DNA from: Candidatus Aminicenantes bacterium UBA6072
GTDB lineage: Bacteria > Acidobacteriota > Aminicenantia > UBA2199
Assembly: GCA_002436105.1 (NCBI GenBank)
Contig: DIXU01000008.1
Coordinates: 1-64,000, forward strand
Length of the DNA stretch: 64,000 bases
Direction: 5' to 3'
Part shown: positions 1-9,566 of the stretch, in pieces
Numbering within the stretch: the stretch's first letter is position 1
Layout of the letters: every line of letters starts with the position of its first letter
Notes under the pieces: model-generated
Told to the model about the DNA's origin: nothing
Seen by the model: the letters and a program-made list of their open reading frames with translations, nothing else
The model's database searches: none
Program-made: the position numbers and the translations under genes

Positions 1-24
1 CGTACACAACATTTGACAATATCT

Positions 25-73
25 CGTTCCACGTTCCACGTTCCACGTTCCACGTTCCAGGTTCCACGTTCCA
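25..73. repeat. Heptamer tandem array (cgttcca unit)
   Basis: About seven near-perfect head-to-tail copies of a 7-bp unit, cgttcca, at the window edge with no gene over them. It is the first of many intergenic arrays with 7-bp periodicity in this window. It may be one arm of a larger inverted arrangement cut off by the window start. Confidence 0.85.
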
Positions 74-150
74 AGTTGGCAAGTATGCATGGACGATTCC
101 CGTTCTTTGATATCTGCTGATGGATGGGCGGGTATCCGTTTGTGAAAGAA

Positions 151-223
<73 letters not shown>

Positions 224-275
224 TAGTGCAATAGCGTGCATTCTATCACTATTTCGCAACGAAGTCGAGAATCAG

Positions 276-477
276 ATGCTAGATGTTAGACGCTAGACGT
301 TAGCAAGAAAGACCAGAATCAGACGTCAGACGTTAGACGCCATACGTTAGCAAGAAAGAATAGAAAGAGAGGCGAGTGGAGAATTGTTTTTTTGTTAAAT
401 ACTTGTGATGGACATCCACTATCTCTCATCTTCTTGCTAACTTCTAACGTCTAACGTCTGACGTCTGATTCTCAGCT
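276..477. repeat. Inverted pair of degenerate gacgtta-type heptamer arrays
   Basis: The left arm (about 276-350) consists of repeated gacgtta/gacgcta-like heptads ending in gcaagaaag. The right arm (about 431-477) is its reverse complement, ending in gtctgattctcag. The whole interval can fold into a long imperfect hairpin between tRNA-Arg and the end of pstB. No gene is visible in 224-471. The same heptad family recurs at 38120-38608. Confidence 0.8.
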
Positions 478-1233
478 GATCAGGCCCTTGATATATTCCC
501 TCGTCATCGGCTGCTTGGGATGGTTGAAGAAGTCCCAGGCCGGGCCCTGCTCGACCAGCTCGCCCAGGTAGAGGAAGATCACGTGGTCGGCCAGGCGGCG
601 CGCCTGGCGCAGGATATGGGTGACGATGACGATGGTGTAATCGCGCTTGAGCTCGGTGAACGTCCCCTCGATCCTCTGGCTCGACTGCGGGTCAAGGGCC
701 GAGGTGGGCTCGTCGCCCAGGATGATCGCGGGCTCCACGGCCAGGCCGCGGGCCAGGCACAGGCGCTGCTGCTGCCCCAGCGAGAGCGCCGACGCCGGCT
801 GGCTCAGCCTCTCCCGCACCTCGTCCCACAGGCTGGCCTTTTTCAGGAAGCGCTCGACGATCTCGTCGAGGCTCCGCCGGTCGCGGATGCCGTGGATGCG
901 CGGCCCATAGGCCACGTTGTCGTAGATGGACATGGGCAGCGGGTAGGGCTTCTGCAGCAGCAGCCCCATTTTCTTGCGGATGTGGGTCACCTCGGCCTTG
1001 GGGTCGAGGATGTTCTCGCCGTCGACCAGGACGCTGCCCGAGACCCTCACGCCCTCCGTGGAATCGATGAGGCGGTTGAAGGAGCGCAGCAGCGTGGTCT
1101 TGCCGCAGCCCGAGGGGCCGATGATGGCGGTGATCTTGCGGTCGGGTATGCTCAGGCTGATGTCCTTCAGGACATGCTCGCTGCGGATATGCACGTTCAG
1201 GCCCTGGACGCTGATATGGGTGCGATTCTCCAT
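472..1233 (-). CDS. pstB: Phosphate ABC transporter ATP-binding protein PstB
   Basis: ATPase subunit (253 aa, normal PstB length) that powers phosphate import on the cytoplasmic face of the PstC-PstA channel. Visible motifs are Walker A GPSGCGKTT (residues 39-47), Q-loop LLLQ (91-94), an ABC signature LSLGQQQR (150-157), Walker B with GDEPTSALDP (173-182) and switch histidine VTH (204-206). The signature differs from the usual LSGGQ by a G-to-L change in its third position. The PstB-typical stretch around residues 48-75 supports phosphate rather than another oxyanion. It is the last gene of the pstC-pstA-pstB run, 9 nt after pstA. No phoU follows; the next feature downstream is tRNA-Arg. Substrate assignment rests on family resemblance. 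Confidence 0.93.
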   Translation of the reverse strand: MENRTHISVQGLNVHIRSEHVLKDISLSIPDRKITAIIGPSGCGKTTLLRSFNRLIDSTEGVRVSGSVLVDGENILDPKAEVTHIRKKMGLLLQKPYPLPMSIYDNVAYGPRIHGIRDRRSLDEIVERFLKKASLWDEVRERLSQPASALSLGQQQRLCLARGLAVEPAIILGDEPTSALDPQSSQRIEGTFTELKRDYTIVIVTHILRQARRLADHVIFLYLGELVEQGPAWDFFNHPKQPMTREYIKGLIS

Positions 1234-1242
1234 GTCGGGCTC

Positions 1243-2100
1243 CTATTTGACGACGTGGCGGGTCAGGCGCCGCGACAGCAGACGCGCCGCCAGGCTGATG
1301 ATCAAGATCATCAGGGTCAGGATCAGCGCCGAGGCGTAGGCGCGGCCCTGGACCTCGGGGATGGGCACCCCGAGCTGGAAAAAAATGGCCAGCGGCAGGG
1401 TGGCCGCCGGGCGCAGCAGCGAACCGGGGATGGAATCGGTGAAGCCGGCGGTGAAGATCACGGCGGCGGCGTCGCCGATGCCCCGGCCGAAGGCGATGAG
1501 CACCGCGGTCAGGATGCCGGGCAGCGCCTGGCGCACGGCCACCTTCAGCGCCGTCTCCCAGCGGGTGGCGCCGAGGGCGTACGACGCGTCCAGCAGCTCG
1601 CGCGGCACCAGGCGCAGCACCTCGTCGATGGAGCGCACCATCATCGGCAGGATGAGCAGGGCGATGGCGATGATGCCGCCCAGCAGCGAGGCGCGCAGGC
1701 CGAAAAAGATCATGATGGTGAAGCCGAAGGCGCCGAAAACGATCGAGGGGACGCCGTTGAGCACGTCGAAGGCGAAGCGGCAGGCGCCGACGAAGCGGGC
1801 GCCGGGCCGCGAGAAGACGTTCATGTAGAGCGCCACCGGCAGGCCGAAGAGGATGGCCAGCAGCGTGGCGCCGCCGGCCAGGTAGAGCGAGCCGACGATG
1901 GCGTTCAGGATGCCGCCGCCCTTGCCCAGGTAGTAGCCGCCCTGCGGCGTCCTGGTGACCATGTCCAGGCTCATGTAGGGCAGCCCCTTGAGCAGGACGG
2001 TCAGCAGGATCAGGAGCAGGCTGGAAATGATCAGCACCGTGGCCAGGATCATCAGCCCCTGGAACAGCCTTTCCTCGGCGAAGCGGCGGTCCATGGCCAT
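1243..2100 (-). CDS. pstA: Phosphate ABC transporter permease PstA
   Basis: Inner-membrane permease subunit, 285 aa, with about six hydrophobic segments. It carries the binding-protein-dependent transport signature in the loop that contacts PstB (RELLDASYALGATRW, roughly residues 170-185). The start chosen is the ATG at 2100 (MAMDRRFAEE), which overlaps the pstC stop by one base (TGATG), so translation is probably coupled. A second ATG lies two codons in. An open frame extends upstream of this ATG, but it is a shadow of pstC. PstA pairs with PstC to form the phosphate translocation path; the substrate-binding protein PstS is not in the window. Confidence 0.92.
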   Translation of the reverse strand: MAMDRRFAEERLFQGLMILATVLIISSLLLILLTVLLKGLPYMSLDMVTRTPQGGYYLGKGGGILNAIVGSLYLAGGATLLAILFGLPVALYMNVFSRPGARFVGACRFAFDVLNGVPSIVFGAFGFTIMIFFGLRASLLGGIIAIALLILPMMVRSIDEVLRLVPRELLDASYALGATRWETALKVAVRQALPGILTAVLIAFGRGIGDAAAVIFTAGFTDSIPGSLLRPAATLPLAIFFQLGVPIPEVQGRAYASALILTLMILIISLAARLLSRRLTRHVVK

Positions 2101-3011
2101 CAGCGGACGCTCCGCCCCAGCCGCAGCAGGACGGCGCGGGAAGCGATGTTGAACAGCAGGATCACCAGCAGCAGGATCAGGGCCGCCAGCATGAGGGCCG
2201 AATCGAAGAGCGGAACCGAAAGCATCTCGCCGTAGTTGTTGGCGATCAGCGCCGGCAGCGGATAGGCGGGGTCGAGGACCGAAGCGGGAACCTTCGGCAC
2301 GTTTCCCACGACCATCAGCACGGCCATGGTCTCGCCGAAGGCGCGCGAGATGCCGAGGATGATGGCCGCGGCCACCCCGGGCAGCGCCTTGCGCAGCACC
2401 ACGCGCTTGACGGTCTGCCAGCGCGTGGCGCCCAGGGCCAGCGAGGCTTCGCGCACCTCTTCGGGCACGGCGCGCAAGACCTCCAGCGAGACGTGGATGA
2501 TGACCGGGAAGATCATGATGGCCAGGACGATGCCGCCGGCCAGCACGCTGTAGCCGGTGGAGAAAACCTTGAAGAACGGCGCCACCACGTCCTTGATGAA
2601 GGGGACGATGACCAGCATGCCCCACACCCCGAACACCACCGAGGGGATGCCGGCCAGGATGTCGATCAGCGGCTTGACCCACTCGCGCACCCGGGAATGG
2701 GCGTACTCGGAGAGGTAAATGGCCGTCAGCAGGCAGAGCGGCACGGCGATCGCGATGGCAACGCCCGTCACCCACAGGGTACCCATGATGAAGGGCAGGA
2801 AACCGAACTGGCCGCGGAAAGGCCGCCATCTCGTGGAGAACAGCAGTTCGCTCAGGGAGTGGCTGTCCAGTACCGGCTTGGATTTCAAGTAAAGCCCGGC
2901 GATCATTACCAGGACCAGGAGGGCCGCCAGGATGGTCAGCAGCAGCAGGACCTTTCCGGCCAGCAGGTCTTTCACCCGTCTGGGCATGAGGGATACTCTC
3001 CGGAATCTCAT
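2100..3011 (-). CDS. pstC: Phosphate ABC transporter permease PstC
   Basis: Inner-membrane permease subunit, 303 aa, with about six transmembrane segments and the EAA-type loop PEEVREASLALGATRW (about residues 181-196). Two starts compete. The ATG at 3011 (MRFRRVSL) lies 6 nt after a promoter -10 box and fits the leaderless pattern seen at other operon heads here. The ATG at 2987 (MPRRVKDL) is preceded by a good Shine-Dalgarno GGAGAG at 8 nt. Product identity is unaffected. A palindrome overlapping the promoter and the ribbon-helix-helix gene just upstream suggest local regulation of this pst operon. Confidence 0.92.
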   Translation of the reverse strand: MRFRRVSLMPRRVKDLLAGKVLLLLTILAALLVLVMIAGLYLKSKPVLDSHSLSELLFSTRWRPFRGQFGFLPFIMGTLWVTGVAIAIAVPLCLLTAIYLSEYAHSRVREWVKPLIDILAGIPSVVFGVWGMLVIVPFIKDVVAPFFKVFSTGYSVLAGGIVLAIMIFPVIIHVSLEVLRAVPEEVREASLALGATRWQTVKRVVLRKALPGVAAAIILGISRAFGETMAVLMVVGNVPKVPASVLDPAYPLPALIANNYGEMLSVPLFDSALMLAALILLLVILLFNIASRAVLLRLGRSVR

Positions 3012-3015
3012 ACTC

Positions 3016-3046
3016 CAATTGTACTACAATTGTAATAGATTATCAA
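3016..3046 (-). promoter_or_regulatory. pstC promoter with overlapping palindromic operator
   Basis: Reading the minus strand, a -35 TTGATA (3046-3041), 17-bp spacer and -10 TACAAT (3023-3018) lie 6 nt before the upstream pstC ATG. A perfect 8+1+8 palindrome, CAATTGTA-C-TACAATTG (3016-3032), covers the -10 box, and the half-site CAATTGTA recurs once more on the spacer side. This is the geometry of a repressor operator. The ribbon-helix-helix protein encoded immediately upstream is the obvious candidate ligand; that link is inferred. Confidence 0.7.
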
Positions 3047-3062
3047 CAATAATTCCAAAAAA

Positions 3063-3284
3063 TCAGAAATAGCCGAGATTCTTCAAGCGCTGCTTGATGG
3101 CGTCGATCTCGTCCTTGGAAAGGTCCTTGCCTGTCTCCGCCTCACCGCGCTTCAGCGCCACCAGGTCGCGGAGCACATAGACCACGAACTCGTTGACGCT
3201 GCGGAAGCCGCTGCCCTGGATGACGGTCTTGAGCTTCTCGTAAAGGGGGCGCGGGATCTTCAGGGTGACGCGGTCGTTTTCCAT
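3063..3284 (-). CDS. Ribbon-helix-helix (CopG/NikR-like) DNA-binding regulator
   Basis: A 73-aa protein whose N-terminus has the ribbon-helix-helix pattern: a beta strand with alternating residues (RVTLKIPRPL, residues 5-14), then two helices with the turn GFRSVNEFVVYVLRDLV (26-42). The C-terminal 25 residues are charged. Such proteins bind palindromic operators as dimers of dimers, and a perfect palindrome sits over the pstC promoter 31 bp downstream of the stop codon. It likely controls the pst genes, perhaps in place of PhoB-type control, but no effector-binding domain is visible. The gene has its own consensus promoter and no Shine-Dalgarno. Confidence 0.85.
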   Translation of the reverse strand: MENDRVTLKIPRPLYEKLKTVIQGSGFRSVNEFVVYVLRDLVALKRGEAETGKDLSKDEIDAIKQRLKNLGYF

Positions 3285-3291
3285 TGGGAAA

Positions 3292-3320
3292 AGTATAGAT
3301 GATTACGGAATTACTGTCAA
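3292..3320 (-). promoter_or_regulatory. Promoter of the ribbon-helix-helix gene (leaderless)
   Basis: On the minus strand, TTGACA (3320-3315), a 17-bp spacer and TATACT (3297-3292). The start codon at 3284 begins after only 7 nt, so transcription should start at or next to the ATG. No Shine-Dalgarno precedes the ATG. Confidence 0.75.
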
Positions 3321-3330
3321 ACGAAATTCA

Positions 3331-3427
3331 GTGACAAGTAACAAGTGACGAGTAACGAGGGAAGAAAACCGCAATGGCTCAAACTCTTGCTCTTCCTTGT
3401 CACTTGTCACGCGTCACTCGTCACTTT
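3331..3427. repeat. Inverted pair of gtgacaa heptamer arrays
   Basis: Left arm gtgacaa-gtaacaa-gtgacga units and right arm in reverse complement (cttgtcacttgtcacgcg), separated by about 40 bp. It lies between rpoD and the ribbon-helix-helix gene and could fold as a hairpin at the upstream side of the latter. Same family as at 16098, 20563 and 22580. Confidence 0.75.
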
Positions 3428-3436
3428 GATCGGTGC

Positions 3437-5573
<2,137 letters not shown>

Positions 5574-5590
<17 letters not shown>

Positions 5591-7361
5591 CTGGTTCCTC
5601 CGGCGAACGTCCGGCCCGGTCCCTGACCATGGCGGCCTTCTGCTTCATCAATTGCTGCAATTTGTCGCTGTTCCGTTCCCTTTCGGCCGCGGCGATCTCC
5701 TGGTTCAGCAAGCGGGTCCGGTTCAGGACCAGCTTGCGCTGGAAATTGTTGATGCCGGCGATGATGTCCTTCTCGATCTCCGAGCGCTCCTTGCGCATCA
5801 GCATTTTCTTGGCGAAGACATCGTTGAGCCGGGCCTTCTCCGCCGAACTCAATTTGCGGTGGATCTCGCTGAAACGGAATTCGTTGTACTTGTCGTAGCT
5901 GGAGAACAGCTGGCGGATGATGTTGCGCCCGGCCAGGGCGGCCAGCAGTTCGTCGCTGAAGAATTCGCGGATCTCCGGCACCACTTCCGGGGCGCGCAGG
6001 ATCGCCTCGAGGATCTTTTCCTCCATGAGGCTGATCTCCAGGGGCGCGGCATGCTCCGCTGCCGGCGCGGCGGAAGGCTGGGCGCCCGCGGCATCCACCC
6101 GGATCAGGTCGGCGCGCACCTGGAAAAAGGAGGCCAGGCGCTGCACGTACTCGTCGCGGATGATCGGGTCGCCGATGCGGCCGACGGCGCCCAGCGCCAG
6201 GTCAAGCCCGCGGCGCTTTCCCGCCGGGTCGGACAGGTCGAATTCGCGGGCGGCCTTGTTCAGAAGGAAATTGAAGCCGTCCTCGGTGCGCTGCAGGGCG
6301 TCGCGCAAGGCCGGCGCGCCCTGGCTGCGGACGAATTCATCGGGATCCTTGGCTCCCTCGATGACGACGATGCGCGGGTTGACGTTCTGCTCGAAAAGCT
6401 TCTCGATGTTGCGGATGGTGGCCGCCTCGCCGGCGGCGTCCCGGTCATAGAAGAGATGGATCTGGCTGCAGAAGCGCTTGAGCAGGTGGACCTGCTTGTC
6501 GGTCAGGGCGGTGCCCAGCGAGGCGGCCGCGTGGCGGAAACCCGACTGGTAGAGGCTGATCATGTCCAGGTAGCCCTCGACCAGCAGGCCGGCCTTCTCC
6601 TCCTTCATGTAATTCTTGCTCAGCTGGAAACCGTACAGATGGTTGCCCTTGCGGTATACCGGCGAATCGGGAGAATTCAGGTATTTTGCCCCGGGGACGC
6701 TGTTGCCGGCGCTGGCACTGTCAGGGACGGTGCGGCCGCCGAAAGCCAGGATGGAGCCGGTTTCGGAGAAGATCGGGAAGATGACCCGGCCGCGGAAACG
6801 GTCATAGGTGCGCCCCTTTTCGTTCTTTACCAGCAGGCCGAGCTCCAGCGCCTTGTCCAGGGAGGCCCGCTTCCGCCGCAGGAGCCCGGTCAGCCCGTCC
6901 CAGGCGTCGGGTGCGTACCCCAGGGAAAAGAGCTCAATGGTCTCCCGCTTCAGGCCGCGCCGCCCCAGGTAATCCAGCGCCGCCTTGCCGGCAACGGAGG
7001 AGAACAGGTTTTCCCTGAAGAACTCCAGGGCGATCTCGTTCAGCTGCAGGTAATCGTCTTTCTTGACCGCCTGGAAACGCCCCTTTTCGATCGGGATATT
7101 GAACTTGTCGGCCAGGAAATGCATGGCCTCGACGAACGAGATGTTCTCCATCTCCTGGACCATGGTAAAGATGTCGCCAAAGCGGTTGCAGCCGAAGCAA
7201 CTGAAGGAATTCTTTTCGGGCATGACGAAGAAAGAGGGGGTTTTTTCACTATGGAAAGGACACAGCGCTTTAAAGTTCTTGCCTGCCGGTTTCAGGCTCA
7301 CATAAAGCGAAGCGACATCGACGATAGAGATCTGCTCTTTTATTTTTTCTTTAAAATCCAT
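5574..7361 (-). CDS. dnaG: DNA primase DnaG
   Basis: Replicative primase, 595 aa. The N-terminal CHC2 zinc finger is visible as C34-H37 (CPFHSEKTPSF) and C55-C58 (CFGC). The TOPRIM catalytic core follows with the acidic EGYLDMISL (about 258) and FYDRDAAGE (about 305). The C-terminal helicase-interaction region (about 430-590) is divergent and charged. It makes RNA primers for replication and binds DnaB. It heads the dnaG-rpoD operon. The start MDFKEKIKEQ matches the family; no Shine-Dalgarno is clear. Confidence 0.96.
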
Positions 7362-7381
7362 TAAAAAGATCTATATTAAAT

Positions 7382-7413
7382 ACTATATTGCGATATTTTT
7401 CGCCGGCTGTCAA
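7382..7413 (-). promoter_or_regulatory. Candidate dnaG-rpoD promoter
   Basis: On the minus strand a perfect -35 TTGACA (7413-7408) is followed by an AT-rich stretch. With a 17-bp spacer the -10 would be CAATAT; TATAGT (7387-7382) fits better in sequence but needs a 20-bp spacer. The short AT-rich leader has no Shine-Dalgarno. Confidence 0.5.
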
Positions 7414-7428
7414 CTAAAACGCCTGCGA

Positions 7429-9168
7429 TTAAAAAGAAACCAGCAGCGAAATGCCCGCCTGGAGGCCGCCCAGGTCGATCTCATTGGGGCTTTGCTCGGG
7501 CTTGATCTTGATCTGGTCGAAGCGAATCCCCAGATCCATGAAGAAATGGCGGTTGACCCTGATCTCGAACCCGGCTTCGGCGGCGATGTTGCCGCCGTTG
7601 CCCTTGAAGCTGCCGACGAATTCCGATTTCTCCTCGACGCTCATGAACGTATAGCCGACGCCGGCATAGGGGCTGAAGAAGCCCGTGCCGACGTTGAAGC
7701 GCAGGAAAGCGCTGAACGGCATCAGCGTCAGGGTCGTCCGGTCGGCGGTGTAGGTCGTGCCGGCGACGGCCTCGTAGCGGGAGAGCGAAATCCAGGCGTG
7801 AAAACCGTTCCAGACGTGGACCCCCAGCCTGGCGCCATACAGCATGTCGCCGTCGCCATAGATCGTTTTGAACCACTCGTCCTGGGGCTGGAAGTAGCCG
7901 GCGTAGGGGCCGAACTTGATCCGGTTGTATTTTTTCCTAGCCGGTCGCGCCGGGGCGGCCGGCGGGGCAGCGGCCGGCGCGGCCGCGGCAACACCGGGCG
8001 ACGGCTCCGTTGCGGCCTCCCGGGCACTCGCCCGCATTGCAACCTCGAGCTGAACGGGCCGGCTATCGGGGTTTCCATTCCAGTCAAAGACACGGACCAC
8101 GTAGCTGCCGGGCCTGGAATAGCGGTGACGGACCCGCGAGCCGGCCCTGGCGGCAGCGTCCTTTTCGGAAGGGAACATGGTCCCGTCCCCCATGTCCCAG
8201 CGCAGGTCGTCCGGGGTGTTGAAATGGAGGGCGCTGAATTCCAGTTCGGCGCCGGCAACGGCTTGATCCGGCTTCACCCGGATGAGCCGCGGATCGGCGG
8301 CCACCTGCAGCTCGATCGTCAGGGGCGGCCGGCTCTCATCGCCCCCGTCATAAGCCTTTACGACATAGGTGCCGGCCTTTTCGTACGCATGGCGGATCAG
8401 GAAACCGGCCTGGACCACACCGGTTCCGGAACCGGGCTTGAGCCGTGTCCCGTCGCCGAGATCCCAGGCGATCTTCTCCGGCTCGCGAAAATTGAGGGCA
8501 GTGATCTCCACGGGATGATTGGCCGCGGGCCGTTCCGGGCTGGCACGCAGGCTGCGGGGAAAAGCGGAGACCGTCACCTGCGCGGTGACCGGGGGCAGGG
8601 AATTCCTGCCGCCCTCGTCATGCACCTTGACCTGGTAACTCCCGGGGGCGGCATAGGCGTAGGAAAGAGTGGCGTCATCGCCGGGCGAGGCCTTGCCGCC
8701 GCTGGTCAGTTTCGTGCCGTCGCCCATGTCCCACTTCAGCAGATTCGGGGTGCGGAAGCCCCTGGCCGTGAACAGGACGGGCTTCCCGGCAACGGGAGCC
8801 TGCGGGCTGAAGGTCACGCTCCGGGTCTCCACCACGGCCTGGGCGGTCTCCGCGGCGGCATTTTCGACATCGCTGCGCAGGACGTACCACGGCGCGGGCA
8901 CGTCCGCATCCGGCAGGTTGAGCGGAGCGACGCGCAGGAAGTCGCCTTTTGTTTCCAGGACCCGCAGCAGGGTCCCGAAGCCGATCTCGCGCACGACGCG
9001 GGCGCCGGGATCGGGCAAAGCGCGGGCCTTGGCAAAGCGGACCGCCACGCGCACGAACGCTTCCTCGGCGGACGCCTGCGGGGAGGCGCTGAGGGCCGGG
9101 AGGCACGCCATCCACGTGAAAAGAGCGACTGCCAGCGCGATGCGGGGACGGGCTTTATGCTGATTCAT
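7429..9168 (-). CDS. Secreted PKD-repeat protein with C-terminal outer-membrane beta-barrel
   Basis: About 579 aa from the ATG at 9168 (MNQHKARPRI), which gives a normal signal peptide ending near ALSA; the open frame extends 15 codons further upstream. After the signal is an SH3-like segment (about 35-95). Three PKD-like modules follow, each with the sequence WD(M/L)GDGT (near positions 150, 245 and 330 of the mature order). An Ala/Pro-rich linker leads to a C-terminal domain starting KFGPYAGYFQPQ, with alternating hydrophobic strands and a final SLLVSF. The last 170 residues resemble small outer-membrane beta-barrels (OmpW/OmpA type). The PKD part would face the periplasm or surface. No enzymatic motif is seen. 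The divergent neighbour is the 9243 operon. Confidence 0.75.
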   Translation of the reverse strand: MNQHKARPRIALAVALFTWMACLPALSASPQASAEEAFVRVAVRFAKARALPDPGARVVREIGFGTLLRVLETKGDFLRVAPLNLPDADVPAPWYVLRSDVENAAAETAQAVVETRSVTFSPQAPVAGKPVLFTARGFRTPNLLKWDMGDGTKLTSGGKASPGDDATLSYAYAAPGSYQVKVHDEGGRNSLPPVTAQVTVSAFPRSLRASPERPAANHPVEITALNFREPEKIAWDLGDGTRLKPGSGTGVVQAGFLIRHAYEKAGTYVVKAYDGGDESRPPLTIELQVAADPRLIRVKPDQAVAGAELEFSALHFNTPDDLRWDMGDGTMFPSEKDAAARAGSRVRHRYSRPGSYVVRVFDWNGNPDSRPVQLEVAMRASAREAATEPSPGVAAAAPAAAPPAAPARPARKKYNRIKFGPYAGYFQPQDEWFKTIYGDGDMLYGARLGVHVWNGFHAWISLSRYEAVAGTTYTADRTTLTLMPFSAFLRFNVGTGFFSPYAGVGYTFMSVEEKSEFVGSFKGNGGNIAAEAGFEIRVNRHFFMDLGIRFDQIKIKPEQSPNEIDLGGLQAGISLLVSF

Positions 9169-9207
9169 GCGCATCAACATACCATGAAGGGAGGGCAAAA
9201 GTAAAGA

Positions 9208-9236
9208 TTGCAAAAGCGGCGGGGATTTGTTATGTT
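9208..9236 (+). promoter_or_regulatory. Promoter of the 9243-13745 operon (leaderless)
   Basis: TTGCAA (9208-9213), 17-bp spacer, TATGTT (9231-9236), then 6 nt to the ATG at 9243. There is no Shine-Dalgarno, so the first mRNA of the radical SAM operon is probably leaderless. Confidence 0.6.
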
Positions 9237-9242
9237 CCTGGC

Positions 9243-9566
9243 ATGGAAAAGGTCCTGGCGCTAATCTTCTCTTTCGTCGTTTTCGTCATCGGGCTGGCCT
9301 TCCTGATCACCGGGCGCTTCGCCGTCGGCCTGCTGCTGATCGCGGTCTCCCTGTTCCTCGCCTACCTCGCCTTCCGCCGCAGGGAGGCGGTGGTCCTGCA
9401 GCAGAAGATCGAGATCGGCGGCGATGTCAGCTCGCAGCTGCTCAAGTGCCGGAACTGCGGGGCCGGGTTGAGCCGGGAGTCCATGGATGTGAAACAGGGC
9501 GCCGTGTTCATCGCCTGCCCCTACTGCCACAGCCAGTACCAGCTGGAGGAGGAGCCGAAATGGTGA
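9243..9566 (+). CDS. Small membrane protein with cytoplasmic zinc ribbon
   Basis: A 107-aa protein with two N-terminal hydrophobic segments (about residues 4-22 and 28-45), then a soluble part with two CxxC knuckles, CRNC (about 70) and CPYC (about 92), spaced as in a zinc ribbon. No known enzyme is recognised. It overlaps the next gene by 7 nt (ATGGTGA), so the two are translationally coupled. It may be an accessory subunit or metal/redox partner of the Cys-tail membrane protein that follows; that is inference from position only. Confidence 0.75.
   Translation: MEKVLALIFSFVVFVIGLAFLITGRFAVGLLLIAVSLFLAYLAFRRREAVVLQQKIEIGGDVSSQLLKCRNCGAGLSRESMDVKQGAVFIACPYCHSQYQLEEEPKW

Noticed and set aside
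520..2235. Long plus-strand open frame opposite pstB/pstA
   Set aside because: Antisense shadow in GC-rich DNA: low-complexity Gln/Asp/Gly/Ala/Arg-rich translation, no family features, while the minus strand has clear ABC transporter genes.
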